The notes beneath the pieces were generated by a model. That model did not search any database and was not told the DNA's origin. It saw only the letters and a program-made list of their open reading frames with translations. 37,773 nucleotides of DNA from assembly GCA_002336935.1 (NCBI GenBank), contig DDEW01000008.1, positions 1 to 37,773 of the forward strand. Reading direction: 5' to 3'. The translations under genes and the position numbers were made by a program. Every line of letters begins with the position of its first letter. The stretch's first letter is position 1. The DNA comes from Candidatus Saccharibacteria bacterium UBA1944 (lineage in GTDB: Bacteria; Patescibacteriota; Saccharimonadia; Saccharimonadales; Saccharimonadaceae). Positions 7,503 through 14,984 of the stretch are shown in pieces.

Positions 7503-8725
7503 GCTGTCGCTCCTATTTTCATACGTTTGTAAAGCACAATGCACTTTTGTGCAACATCATGCCAGCTTAAACGTGCGTATTCTTTTTTCACGTTTTCCTT
7601 GAGTGAGGTTTTGAGGGCAGGTGACGTAGCAATTCCTACCAGTTGATCGGCTAACTTGTCGACATCCCAGAAGTCATAACGGAATATGCTTCCCAGTACT
7701 TCGCCAACACCACTTTGTTTGCTAATAATAAGTGCGGTATCGTGGTGTGCAGCTTCGAGTGCGGTCAAACCAAATGGCTCACTTACGCTACTCATCACAA
7801 ACACATCGGCTACATTGTATGCGTCACGCCACTGCTTACCACGAATAAAGCCAGTGAAAAACACTTTGTCGGCAATGCCATGATCCGCTGCAAGCGTAAT
7901 AAGCTCATCACGCTGCTCACCATCACCAGCCAGTAATAGTACCATTTTGTCGTATTTGTCGGTCGCTTTGGCAAAACCTTTCACGAGGTTGGCAAGGCCT
8001 TTTTGCACCGTAAAGCGGGTCACTGTAGACACCACCATGTAGCCCTCAGACTTCAGTGCTTCAAGATAGCGATAGGTGCGGCCGTCGTAATCGTAATTAC
8101 CCATAGTCGCAACATCAATAGCATTATGAATTACTTCAATTTTGTTAGCAGGTATACCGTATTTATGGACGATAATGCTCTTGGTAATATTGCTCACAGC
8201 AATAATACGGTCGGCCATCATTAACCCTTGGTATTCAATTTCGTGAACTACTGGGTTACCATGGTCACTGCCCGAGCGATCAAATTCGGTAGCGTGCACA
8301 TGAACAACGAGTGGCGCATCTGTCAATTGTTTAGCGCGCATACCAGCTTCCATCGTGAGCCAATCATGAGCATGAATTGCATCGGGGGCACCTTGCTTCT
8401 TAACTAAGCGTTCCACAAACGTCACATAGCGCTTTTGTACGCCACGCATTGTTTGCAAGTCCTTCATATCGACTTTGTCGAGGTCGCTTTCCTCAACATA
8501 CTTACTGTCGTAAGCACCCATGAGCCCAAACTTATGAATAGGATTAAGGCTCGTCGCAGAATGAATGGTCATATATTCGGTATCAGGGTGGTGCGCTGAG
8601 TAAGGGAGAACGAAATCAATCTTGGCACCATGTTGGGCAAGCGCTTTTGACATATGGTAGCATGCCACACCTAGACCTCCGCTATTGTGTGGCGGGAGTT
8701 CCCACCCTAACATAAGTATGTTCAT
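7499..8725 (-). CDS. Starch/glycogen-synthase-like glycosyltransferase (GT4/GT5 type)
   Basis: This is a 408-aa GT-B-fold enzyme. The N-terminus MNILMLGWELPPHNSGGLG has the GGLG loop seen in glycogen synthases and related GT4 enzymes. The C-terminal nucleotide-sugar site carries EPFGLTALEAA, the E-x7-E motif of retaining GT-B enzymes. It would transfer a sugar, probably glucose, from a nucleotide sugar to an alpha-glucan. It is the first gene of the operon, and the ATG at 8725 has AGGT before it. With GH57 and GH15 it forms a synthesis/trimming set. Whether it is a true glycogen synthase or a GT4 for another glycoside is open. Confidence 0.87.
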   Translation of the reverse strand: MNILMLGWELPPHNSGGLGVACYHMSKALAQHGAKIDFVLPYSAHHPDTEYMTIHSATSLNPIHKFGLMGAYDSKYVEESDLDKVDMKDLQTMRGVQKRYVTFVERLVKKQGAPDAIHAHDWLTMEAGMRAKQLTDAPLVVHVHATEFDRSGSDHGNPVVHEIEYQGLMMADRIIAVSNITKSIIVHKYGIPANKIEVIHNAIDVATMGNYDYDGRTYRYLEALKSEGYMVVSTVTRFTVQKGLANLVKGFAKATDKYDKMVLLLAGDGEQRDELITLAADHGIADKVFFTGFIRGKQWRDAYNVADVFVMSSVSEPFGLTALEAAHHDTALIISKQSGVGEVLGSIFRYDFWDVDKLADQLVGIATSPALKTSLKENVKKEYARLSWHDVAQKCIVLYKRMKIGATA

Positions 8726-8788
8726 TATTACCTGTGCGAACTAACGTCCGGCCTACCCCTCGTGGTGATTATTGGTGTTTTCATAACC

Positions 8789-8818
8789 ATTATAGACCCG
8801 TGCTTATGCTTTTTGCAA
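8789..8818 (-). promoter_or_regulatory. Promoter of the alpha-glucan operon
   Basis: On the minus strand, TTGCAA (8813-8818), an 18-nt spacer and TATAAT (8789-8794), about 55 nt ahead of the GT start. It is back-to-back with the mscS promoter. Confidence 0.65.
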
Positions 8819-8867
8819 CAGATTATGTGAAAAATATTACAACTTTCTTTCCACACCCCACCTTTGC

Positions 8868-8873
8868 TACAAT
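8868..8873 (+). promoter_or_regulatory. -10 box of the mscS gene, leaderless type
   Basis: TACAAT ends 7 nt before ATG 8881, so transcription should begin at or next to the start codon. Confidence 0.55.
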
Positions 8874-8880
8874 AATTACT

Positions 8881-9846
8881 ATGGCAACAGATAGAGACTT
8901 ACAAAACTTTTTGCGCGAGGTAGGCGAATTTTTCACGACGCCGAATGCTTTCCGCTCCGTGATTATCCTTATGACCTCACTTGCGCTTGCGTACTGGCTG
9001 AGCCGATTCCTGGCACGTGGCATAGTACGTGTTGCTCAAGCTGTTGGCAACCGGAGCGATAATGAATCTGATGATGCGCGCGTTATGCGCCTGCGTCAAA
9101 CGGAAACCTACCTTAGTATTGCTGTGGCCGTCGTACGCGCCCTTGTTGTACTCGTGGTAGGCTACTTTACTTGGCGATTACTTAGCCCGTATGCCGACAA
9201 TACTACCGCAAATAGTGCCGCTGCCATTGGGGCTGGTACGGTGTTCATTGTAGTGGCGGGGCAGACAATCGGTATTATATTGCGCGACCTCACCGCCGGC
9301 TCGGCCATGATTACTGAGGGCTGGTATAAAATCGGGGACTTTATCAAAATTGAACCCTACTGGGATGTAGCCGGTGTTGTTGAGCGCTTTACACTGCGAA
9401 GTACTCGCATTCGTTCGCTCAACGGCGAGGTTATATGGGTGCATAACCAAAACATTACCGGGGTGCATGTAGTGCCCAAGGGCGTTCGCACCATGGCGGT
9501 AGATATATTCGTGCGCGACAAAGAAGCTGGCGAAAAAGCCATTAAAAAAATCATCGCCGCCATACCAAAAGGCAAAACTATGCTCGCCAAACCGCTGCGA
9601 ATTACCCGCATAGAAGAGTGGGGTGAAAATCGCTGGCGTATTACCGTTGTTGGGCAAACTGCACCTGGACGCGAGTGGCTTATCGATAAATTCTTTGTCG
9701 AAGCCTGCATCGACCTCGACGATGGAAAGGTGGGCACCAAAAAGCTATTGGCGCTACCTCCTATGCCTCGCTATGCAGATGACGTCGCCGATAAGCACTT
9801 TAAGCGTGCTGTACGGGTGAAGCAAGAAGATGAATCTGACAAGTAG
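8881..9846 (+). CDS. MscS-type mechanosensitive channel
   Basis: This is a 321-aa small-conductance mechanosensitive channel family protein. There are three membrane segments (about residues 20-40, 75-100 and 112-135). The last is Gly/Ala-rich and leads into a beta-domain (IGDFIKIEPYWDVAGVVE, then RSTRIRSLNGEVIWVHN), the MscS middle domain. An alpha/beta C-terminal domain and a short basic-acidic tail follow. These channels release solutes on hypo-osmotic shock. ATG 8881 is preferred to a reading 49 codons longer from 8734, because the -10 box lies just before 8881 and the extra N-terminus lacks family features. Confidence 0.88.
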   Translation: MATDRDLQNFLREVGEFFTTPNAFRSVIILMTSLALAYWLSRFLARGIVRVAQAVGNRSDNESDDARVMRLRQTETYLSIAVAVVRALVVLVVGYFTWRLLSPYADNTTANSAAAIGAGTVFIVVAGQTIGIILRDLTAGSAMITEGWYKIGDFIKIEPYWDVAGVVERFTLRSTRIRSLNGEVIWVHNQNITGVHVVPKGVRTMAVDIFVRDKEAGEKAIKKIIAAIPKGKTMLAKPLRITRIEEWGENRWRITVVGQTAPGREWLIDKFFVEACIDLDDGKVGTKKLLALPPMPRYADDVADKHFKRAVRVKQEDESDK

Positions 9847-9866
9847 TCGAGCCTTAGGTTATCTGG

Positions 9867-9872
9867 TATAAT
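9867..9872 (+). promoter_or_regulatory. -10 box of the tRNA-Trp promoter
   Basis: TATAAT lies 21 nt before the tRNA 5' end. No good -35 is seen, but TTAGGTT at 9855-9861 is nearby. Confidence 0.5.
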
Positions 9873-9893
9873 ACCTTTCGTACCAATGAATAC

Positions 9894-9969
9894 AGGGGTG
9901 TAGCTCAATTGGTAGAGTAGCGGTCTCCAAAACCGTTGGTTGTAGGTTCGAGTCCTATCACCCCTGCCA
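9894..9969 (+). tRNA. tRNA-Trp (anticodon CCA)
   Basis: This is a 76-nt cloverleaf. The acceptor AGGGGTG (9894-9900) pairs fully with CACCCCT (9959-9965). The anticodon stem GCGGT/ACCGT encloses loop CTCCAAA. The T-arm is GTAGG-TTCGAGT-CCTAT. Discriminator G is followed by an encoded CCA (9967-9969). It reads UGG only, in line with TGA being a stop codon here. Its last 21 nt reappear at 12155-12175. Confidence 0.96.
9949..9969 (+). repeat. Left copy of the 21-nt tRNA-Trp tail repeat
   Basis: This is the 3' end of tRNA-Trp, from T-loop CGAG through CCA. It matches 12155-12175 at 20 of 21 positions. The repeats enclose the ASCH gene and the GC-rich GNAT-ASCH gene, a layout like attL/attR at a tRNA 3' end, although no integrase is present. 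Confidence 0.7.
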
Positions 9970-9970
9970 A

Positions 9971-10010
9971 TATAAATGACACACTGTCAAAGGTGTGTCA
10001 TTTATATTTT
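9971..10010 (+). terminator. Intrinsic terminator of tRNA-Trp
   Basis: A perfect 14-bp stem (9971-9984 with 9993-10006) with an 8-nt loop, then TTTT. It begins one base after the tRNA CCA. Confidence 0.85.
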
Positions 10011-10027
10011 ATGCTATAATCACAGAT

Positions 10028-10366
10028 ATGAATACCCACCAACTACAACTTGCCACCGTGCCATTTGACGCCATTACATCAGGTGCAAAAACCATTGAAT
10101 CACGACTATATGATGAAAAACGCCAAACAATCCAGATTGGCGATACTATTGTCTTTACGAACCGAGAAAACACCGAGCAAACTGTATCGGTGAAAGTTAT
10201 CGGCTTGCTGCGCTACGAAACATTCCATGACCTTTTCTCTCATAATGACCCCGCTAAGTTTGGTGGCGAGAGCGTTGAGTGGCTTGAAAACCAAATCAAT
10301 GAATTCTACTCTGTTGAGCAACAGAAGCAAGATGGTATTATCGGCATCGAATTCGTGCTCCTGTAG
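10028..10366 (+). CDS. ASCH domain protein
   Basis: This is a 112-aa single-domain protein. Residues 19-26 (GAKTIESR) match the ASCH signature G-x-K-T-x-E-x-R, followed by QIGDTIVF and a hydrophobic C-terminal strand. ASCH is a PUA-like beta-barrel thought to bind RNA or modified nucleotides; some members have RNase or amidohydrolase activity. TATAAT at 10015-10020 ends 7 nt before ATG 10028, so the message should be leaderless, and I reject the upstream in-frame start at 9995. The next gene also ends in an ASCH domain but is of quite different base composition. Confidence 0.82.
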   Translation: MNTHQLQLATVPFDAITSGAKTIESRLYDEKRQTIQIGDTIVFTNRENTEQTVSVKVIGLLRYETFHDLFSHNDPAKFGGESVEWLENQINEFYSVEQQKQDGIIGIEFVLL

Positions 10367-10367
10367 G

Positions 10368-10396
10368 TTGCATAAAACCATAAACTCTGTTATAAT
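10368..10396 (+). promoter_or_regulatory. Promoter of the GNAT-ASCH gene
   Basis: TTGCAT (10368-10373), a 17-nt spacer and TATAAT (10391-10396). It gives a leader of about 58 nt with a strong GGGAGGTG ribosome-binding site near 10449-10456. Confidence 0.78.
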
Positions 10397-10460
10397 CACT
10401 ACCGTCCTATCCACCTGCTAGGTCAACCAAAAAATCCTAGCAATCATCGGGAGGTGTATC

Positions 10461-11804
10461 ATGACCGCATCAACGGTCATTAACAACGTTGTCATTCGCC
10501 CTGCGGCGTCTGACGACTTCGAATGGGTCGCTGACCTCATGGTTCGGGCGCTCAGCCCGTTCTATGACGGCGACCACCGTGCGCACGCACAGCGCATCTT
10601 CGACACCCACATGGAGGGTGGCGTCGACCACGTCGGTCACTTCTCGGCTGGACAGTACATGTTCATTGCCGAGCAGGACGGGCAGCGAGTCGGCATCATC
10701 CACGTCGTGGAGAAGAAGCAGGAGACGGCGAAGATCAGTCCGCTGATCGTCAGCACCGACTACCGTGGGAAGCTGGGAATCGGAAGCATGCTGCTCAAGC
10801 ATGCCGAAGACTTCGCCAGAGGTCTCGGTGCTCGGCAGCTGTACTGCACCGTTGCTTCGCCCAACCAGAAGGCGCTTCAGTTCTTCCTCCGGAAGGGCTT
10901 CCGCATCACTGGAACGGCGAAGGATCACTACAAGCAAGGTGTCGACGAGCATATGCTGTACAAGCAGCTCGTGGACGAGGCAGGTTTCGACTCGCCCAAT
11001 GTCTCGGTGATTCCCTTCGACGAGGAAAAGCATGCTGATGGCGCGCGGAAGCTCATACTGTCGCAGATGAGCGATGTTTTTCGTGGTGTGGACGACGACT
11101 GGGTTGATGCCCTGTTCGCTGGCTACAAGCGGAAGGTACTTGGCGATGTAAACGCCAAGTACAAGATCATTTTCACTGCCGAATGTGGCAGTGAGGTGGT
11201 TGGCATCGCTGGTGCGACGCCCAAGAAGGGTCAGCCCATCAAGCTGATGCCTCTCGTGGCGTCGTCGGAGGCAGCGTTCGAAGCGCTTGTCATCGATCTT
11301 CAGGGATTGTTGGCGGACTACGGTCACAAGCTGTATGTTCACCTCGTTCCCGAACCGTGGCAGGTCGCCTGCCTCCAGCGTCACGGCTGGACGCTCGAAG
11401 GTGTGTTCCCTGGCGGATACGCACCGAACAGCGTCGTGCAACAGTGGGGACTGAACTTCAACAAGGAAGGAACAACCGTGCGTAAGATGCGCATCAAGCG
11501 TCCGTACTTCGACGCGATCATGTCGGGTCGCAAGACCCTGGAGGTTCGTGTCGGGTACGACAACATCAAGCGCCTGAAGGCTGGTGAGCTGTTGCAGCTC
11601 GAAACCGGTCACACCTCGGGCGTGGTGCGGATCAAGTCGATCCGTGTCTACGACAACTTCGCTGACATGTTGGCGACCGAACCGTGGCGAGAGATCGTCC
11701 CGCAGGTCAACAACGAGGCGACCGCACTCCAGCTCCTGCGTGAGATCTATCCCGCGCACAAGGAGCGTCTCGGCATCTACGTCATCGAGGTCGAGAAGCA
11801 GTAG
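10461..11804 (+). CDS. GNAT-GNAT-ASCH three-domain fusion, GC-rich
   Basis: This is a 447-aa protein. Residues 10-165 are a GNAT acetyltransferase domain, with acetyl-CoA loop STDYRGKLGIGSMLL and the FFLRKGFRITG strand-helix. Residues 175-330 look like a second, weaker GNAT copy that ends in a similar strand-helix (CLQRHGWTLEGVF). Residues 342-447 are an ASCH domain (GRKTLEVR). An RNA- or nucleotide-binding barrel joined to acetyltransferases suggests acetylation of an RNA, a nucleotide or a bound protein. That is inference and no substrate is known. Its bases differ sharply from its neighbours: codons mostly end in G or C, and a 477-codon open frame lies on the opposite strand as a by-product. 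It has its own promoter and Shine-Dalgarno site. It was probably acquired horizontally. Confidence 0.85.
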   Translation: MTASTVINNVVIRPAASDDFEWVADLMVRALSPFYDGDHRAHAQRIFDTHMEGGVDHVGHFSAGQYMFIAEQDGQRVGIIHVVEKKQETAKISPLIVSTDYRGKLGIGSMLLKHAEDFARGLGARQLYCTVASPNQKALQFFLRKGFRITGTAKDHYKQGVDEHMLYKQLVDEAGFDSPNVSVIPFDEEKHADGARKLILSQMSDVFRGVDDDWVDALFAGYKRKVLGDVNAKYKIIFTAECGSEVVGIAGATPKKGQPIKLMPLVASSEAAFEALVIDLQGLLADYGHKLYVHLVPEPWQVACLQRHGWTLEGVFPGGYAPNSVVQQWGLNFNKEGTTVRKMRIKRPYFDAIMSGRKTLEVRVGYDNIKRLKAGELLQLETGHTSGVVRIKSIRVYDNFADMLATEPWREIVPQVNNEATALQLLREIYPAHKERLGIYVIEVEKQ

Positions 11805-11864
11805 GACACCACAGGGTTCGCATCCCTGAGACGGAGTAATCCGATCAATCATGCGAGTGACTTG

Positions 11865-11917
11865 GGCCAGTGTCACTGATATCTGATTTAAGGTATCGAA
11901 CAACTGGCCTGTTTTTC
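11865..11917 (+). terminator. Possible terminator of the GNAT-ASCH gene
   Basis: GGCCAGT (11865-11871) can pair with ACTGGCC (11903-11909) across a loop that may fold further; TGTTTTT follows. The loop is long, so this is a weaker call. Confidence 0.4.
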
Positions 11918-11941
11918 TTTGGAAGTTATATTACACCACAA

Positions 11942-12012
11942 TAGGTTCGATAATCATCCTGAAGCCCCTGCCAAAATAATAACGTCAGCCTGCCTGGCGT
12001 ATTTATTTTGGC
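11942..12012 (+). other. Degraded tRNA-Trp-like tail plus hairpin
   Basis: TAGGTTCGA (11942-11950) and CCCCTGCCA (11965-11973) both occur in the tRNA-Trp 3' part, here 14 nt apart where the tRNA has 9. A stem follows at once (11970-11979 with 12003-12012), including the CCA, as for the real tRNA terminators in this window. It is either a second decayed tail copy or a chance match to a terminator. Confidence 0.4.
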
Positions 12013-12062
12013 TTCAGTTTTAATGCTCGAATCTACAATCACTTCGCAAAGCGAAGATGGCT

Positions 12063-12175
12063 GGGGGTGAGGATTGCCCGCGACAATCCGCAAGAGAACC
12101 TTCACCTGGTAACTATGTTGCCGCGGCAGAAGTTCTGGGCCCGCGGAACGTGGGCGAGTCCTATCACCCCCGCCA
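12063..12175 (+). ncRNA. Unidentified structured RNA with a tRNA-like acceptor stem and CCA end
   Basis: GGGGGTG (12063-12069) pairs with CACCCCC (12165-12171), followed by G and CCA (12173-12175). Relative to tRNA-Trp the first acceptor pair is changed on both sides (A-T to G-C), so pairing is kept. The interior is not a cloverleaf. It contains a GGATTG/CAATCC hairpin near 12070-12090 and a strong GTTGCCGCGG...CCGCGGAAC hairpin near 12118-12149. No T-arm can form. A strong terminator follows directly, and TACAAT at 12034-12039 could be its -10 box. I do not recognise it as tmRNA, SRP RNA, 6S or RNase P RNA. Confidence 0.4.
12155..12175 (+). repeat. Right copy of the 21-nt tRNA-Trp tail repeat
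   Basis: It matches 9949-9969 at 20 of 21 positions; the single change (T to C) keeps the acceptor-like pairing of the element it ends. The distance between the copies is 2206 nt. Confidence 0.7.
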
Positions 12176-12214
12176 TAGAAAAAAGGTTACCCAGCGTAGC
12201 CTTTTTTCTATGGC
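12172..12214. terminator. Bidirectional terminator behind the tRNA-like RNA
   Basis: A 19-bp stem (12172-12190 with 12196-12214, one G-U pair), 5-nt loop, with A6/T6 runs in the stem. It starts at the GCCA of the preceding element. Confidence 0.75.
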
Positions 12215-12366
12215 AAAGTTTTATACATCGAACCGTATTTTGCAAAGCAAAAAGGTTCGTGAAGTGAGTGATGTAAAAATGTGTTAGCTACGATTACCGT
12301 ACTATTTAGCCGGATTAAAGTATGCCATAATAGTGCTAAGAAACATAAACGGGAAAATTAGCGCGA

Positions 12367-12897
12367 ATGGCAAATTATAATAGCAAAGTGCGGGTCAGGT
12401 TACTCAACCATAAGGATTCACCGCGTTCGCCCTCGTGGCCGCCACGAAAATTTTACTTTATCGTAGGCATACCAATCTTTATTGCGTTGCTGTTCACATT
12501 CTTCATCCCGGGTAAGGTAGAGTTGCTCTATGCAGGCGAAGTTAACTACAACACACCGTTCCGTGAGTATGCTAAACCTATCATTTATGCACGGTCACCA
12601 GACACAGTCTGCTATTCAATCACTAATGACGGTGAAAGAATCGAGTTGTCGTCCACGTTCTTTACTGAGCCCGTCAAGATTAACGATGTGACATATTACC
12701 CTATAGGCTACATGACTAAACTACTAGAATTTAACAAACTGGCAAGTGGCCACCTGTCGTGCGATACAAGTGAGAAGATAGCCTATCAGCATCTGTTTAT
12801 GGGCGATCTGCGCAGACCCGTGCAGTGGATATTTTGCGGGCTTGGATTATTGTTAGCTGGCGCACTGATATACACGAAACTTACTAAACGACTATAG
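12367..12897 (+). CDS. Unknown membrane protein with two terminal TM segments
   Basis: This is a 176-aa protein. The basic N-terminus (residues 1-27) is followed by a membrane segment (about 28-46), a central domain of some 100 residues with two Cys (about residues 72 and 137), and a second membrane segment (about 149-168) with a basic tail. By the positive-inside rule the central domain would face outside, where the two Cys could form a disulfide. I know no family for it. Codon use is like that of native genes. It stands alone. Confidence 0.65.
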   Translation: MANYNSKVRVRLLNHKDSPRSPSWPPRKFYFIVGIPIFIALLFTFFIPGKVELLYAGEVNYNTPFREYAKPIIYARSPDTVCYSITNDGERIELSSTFFTEPVKINDVTYYPIGYMTKLLEFNKLASGHLSCDTSEKIAYQHLFMGDLRRPVQWIFCGLGLLLAGALIYTKLTKRL

Positions 12898-13054
12898 GCG
12901 TATTAGCATCGTGACTACACTGACATTGCGGGGCGTACCACACGAGTTAATAAACGTGGCCAGGAACATGAGCAGACCGCTAGAGAAGTTCTGAGGCTGA
13001 GCACTAAAAATACTTAAATTGCACTTAGGGGCTGCCAAGCATAAGCACTGTGTT

Positions 13055-13080
13055 AAAAGTCTCTGTTACGGAGGCTTTTT
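13055..13080 (+). terminator. Terminator ahead of the P-loop kinase gene
   Basis: A 9-bp stem (13055-13063 with 13071-13079, one G-U) and a T-run. The next gene's -10 box begins 4 nt later. Confidence 0.6.
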
Positions 13081-13094
13081 GTTATCATAGAATC

Positions 13095-13679
13095 ATGACA
13101 GCTCACGAAAAAATGAAACTACCTGAATTTATAGCTCCAGTCGGCCTCGACGGGACTGGCAAAGGCCATTTTACGGCATTTCTACGGGGACAAGGTTATC
13201 TCACGTACGGCGCTAGTGAAATCTTAAGAAGAGTAAAAGCAGAGCATCCAGATCTAAAAGACTTACATCCCGATGAAGCAGCGCGACTGCTAAAAGAGAG
13301 GCTTGGCTCAACGTTTATAACAGATACCGCGTTTGCAGAGTATCAGGAGAAACAAGGTGACCACACCGGTCTAGCTATAGACGGTCTGCGACGACTACCA
13401 GAAATTGAGAGAGTCAAGCAACTCAAGGGCATTGTATTACACGTTGATGCAGACCATGACAAGCGATTCGCACAACTAGTTGAGCGCGGCCGTGCAGACG
13501 CGCCATCGAGCGTAGAGGCCATGCTAGCACGTGATGCAATACAGCTGACCGGTGATCCCAAGGACAAGAACAGTCTTAACATGGGCGCGATAATTGATTT
13601 AGCTGATATTCGCGTAGTGAATAATTTCGATGATAAGTTTTTAGAAGATGCTATCGCCGCGTTGAGAAATCGTCCTTAA
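13095..13679 (+). CDS. P-loop nucleotide-kinase-like protein
   Basis: This is a 194-aa protein. The Walker A loop GLDGTGKG (residues 17-24, Lys23) is of the adenylate-kinase/dephospho-CoA-kinase type. A lid-like segment with Arg residues (GRADAPSS) is near residue 138, and the C-terminal strand IRVVNNFDD is the one seen in NMP and dephospho-CoA kinases. It probably phosphorylates a nucleotide or similar small molecule; the substrate is unknown. The start is ATG 13095: TATCAT (13083-13088) lies 6 nt before it, and an upstream in-frame start at 13050 precedes the terminator at 13055-13080. Confidence 0.7.
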   Translation: MTAHEKMKLPEFIAPVGLDGTGKGHFTAFLRGQGYLTYGASEILRRVKAEHPDLKDLHPDEAARLLKERLGSTFITDTAFAEYQEKQGDHTGLAIDGLRRLPEIERVKQLKGIVLHVDADHDKRFAQLVERGRADAPSSVEAMLARDAIQLTGDPKDKNSLNMGAIIDLADIRVVNNFDDKFLEDAIAALRNRP

Positions 13680-13799
13680 TTAGATTCAGAATGCGTCCAT
13701 AAGAGCCCGCCAAGGTGCTTATTCATGAAGTGACGAGAAATCGTCTTTTTTGTTTAGATAGTTGCATAATTGTACATTTTGTGCTATAATATATAAATA

Positions 13800-14486
13800 A
13801 TGTCATTCAATCAACATGATTTTAGCAGGGGCGAGTTACGGCACCCTGCACCAGACCTGCAGTACGATGACTTAGATGAGCTACTAGGCGTCATTAAATA
13901 TATGTTGAAACACGATGATGTAACCGCACTTTCCGGTGAAGGCACAGACAAGCCTAACAGATTCCAGCGAATTGATGTTCCATCAGTATCAGAATTTGTC
14001 GTAAGAGATACATTGACCGGATATATCATAAAAGGTGTGGTTCCTAAGGATTCTACTGACGAGGATGCATGTAGGGCAGAATACATGACGATGAATTACC
14101 TTAGCAGTGAGCTGAGTGGCAAAAAGAATATTGGTATTAGTGCTGTGCGCCATGTAAGTATGATGACACCCGGGCGGGCAGGGCTTCCTATAGTGCACGT
14201 CATTGAGCCCGCTAAGGGAAGTTCTATTGATGATTTATTCTCTACTGAGATAATGAGTATAAACGGGGATGTAGAAGATATTAGCTTTGATCCAATGCAC
14301 GACACGTCTGTCGATGAAGTCAGGGCGCGATTAGACATGGCTTTGACTGAGAGAGTCAGAATAGCATTAGCAAGTGACCTACATGGTGGCAACATTTTTA
14401 CCGATGGCGGTCAGTACACCGTCATCGATCAACCAAAAGCGGCACATGCATCGATTGCTTTAAACATGCTAAATCAGCTAGCGTAG
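13800..14486 (+). CDS. Atypical kinase-fold (aminoglycoside-phosphotransferase-like) protein
   Basis: This 228-aa protein has the spaced marks of the protein-kinase-like fold: Lys78 in GYIIKGVV, Glu94 in CRAEYM (helix C position), a catalytic-loop-like DLHGGNIF (Asp193, His195, Asn198) and a metal-binding-like Asp210 in VIDQP. This matches the GDLHxGN...IDx pattern of APH and fructosamine kinases. The interval from Glu94 to the catalytic loop is short, so it is a minimal version. The substrate may be a small molecule or a protein. TATAAT (13785-13790) lies 9 nt before the ATG. The call is from motif reading only. Confidence 0.55.
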   Translation: MSFNQHDFSRGELRHPAPDLQYDDLDELLGVIKYMLKHDDVTALSGEGTDKPNRFQRIDVPSVSEFVVRDTLTGYIIKGVVPKDSTDEDACRAEYMTMNYLSSELSGKKNIGISAVRHVSMMTPGRAGLPIVHVIEPAKGSSIDDLFSTEIMSINGDVEDISFDPMHDTSVDEVRARLDMALTERVRIALASDLHGGNIFTDGGQYTVIDQPKAAHASIALNMLNQLA

Positions 14487-14601
14487 AGCCTACTCTTTCT
14501 GACAATTTTTGACTCAAATTAGTATCGATGCGCATTTACAAGAACCACCAAAAGCCTTATGCTTGCCAAAATAACCATTCTCAGCAATAGTAATTGATAC
14601 T

Positions 14602-14982
14602 ATGAGTGAACTAAAGCCAGTTATTGTTGAGCGCCCCGAAGGTACACATGTTGAGATTGTTGATGAATACGGCTTTACTGGCCACGACCCTGAGGGTAGC
14701 GACATACTCGAAGCTTATATTGCTAAATATGGGCAGCTCCCTCAGACAGAAGATGAACTGCGCTCTTTTGGCGACCTTGCCCTCCATACGGCAGATTACC
14801 ACCGTGAATTATTCGAGATAGCTAAACGAGAGATGGATCTATTTGGGATTGAAGAACCGGATTTAAACGAAGTCGGCTATGCACTTTCGCTAGATACATT
14901 ACACTCACATCAAGTTTATCCTGTGCTATCTGAGGCAAGAGCTAGACGATTCGGCAAAGACGCAACCAAGCTTGTTGGCTGA
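14602..14982 (+). CDS. Unknown 126-aa protein
   Basis: It is a soluble, acidic protein with no membrane segment. The N-terminal 35 residues read as beta-strands (KPVIVERPEG, HVEIVDEYG) and the rest as helices. HTADYH at about residue 53 and LHSHQVY at about residue 98 carry several His residues that could bind metal, but I cannot match a family. Codon use is native. The start is supported only by the ATG; a GATACT directly precedes it. Confidence 0.55.
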   Translation: MSELKPVIVERPEGTHVEIVDEYGFTGHDPEGSDILEAYIAKYGQLPQTEDELRSFGDLALHTADYHRELFEIAKREMDLFGIEEPDLNEVGYALSLDTLHSHQVYPVLSEARARRFGKDATKLVG

Positions 14983-14984
14983 AA

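Noticed and set aside
10470..11903. A 477-codon open frame on the minus strand opposite the GNAT-ASCH gene
   Set aside because: It mirrors a GC-rich real gene whose domains are recognisable on the plus strand. The antisense protein has no family features, and no ribosome-binding site was seen.
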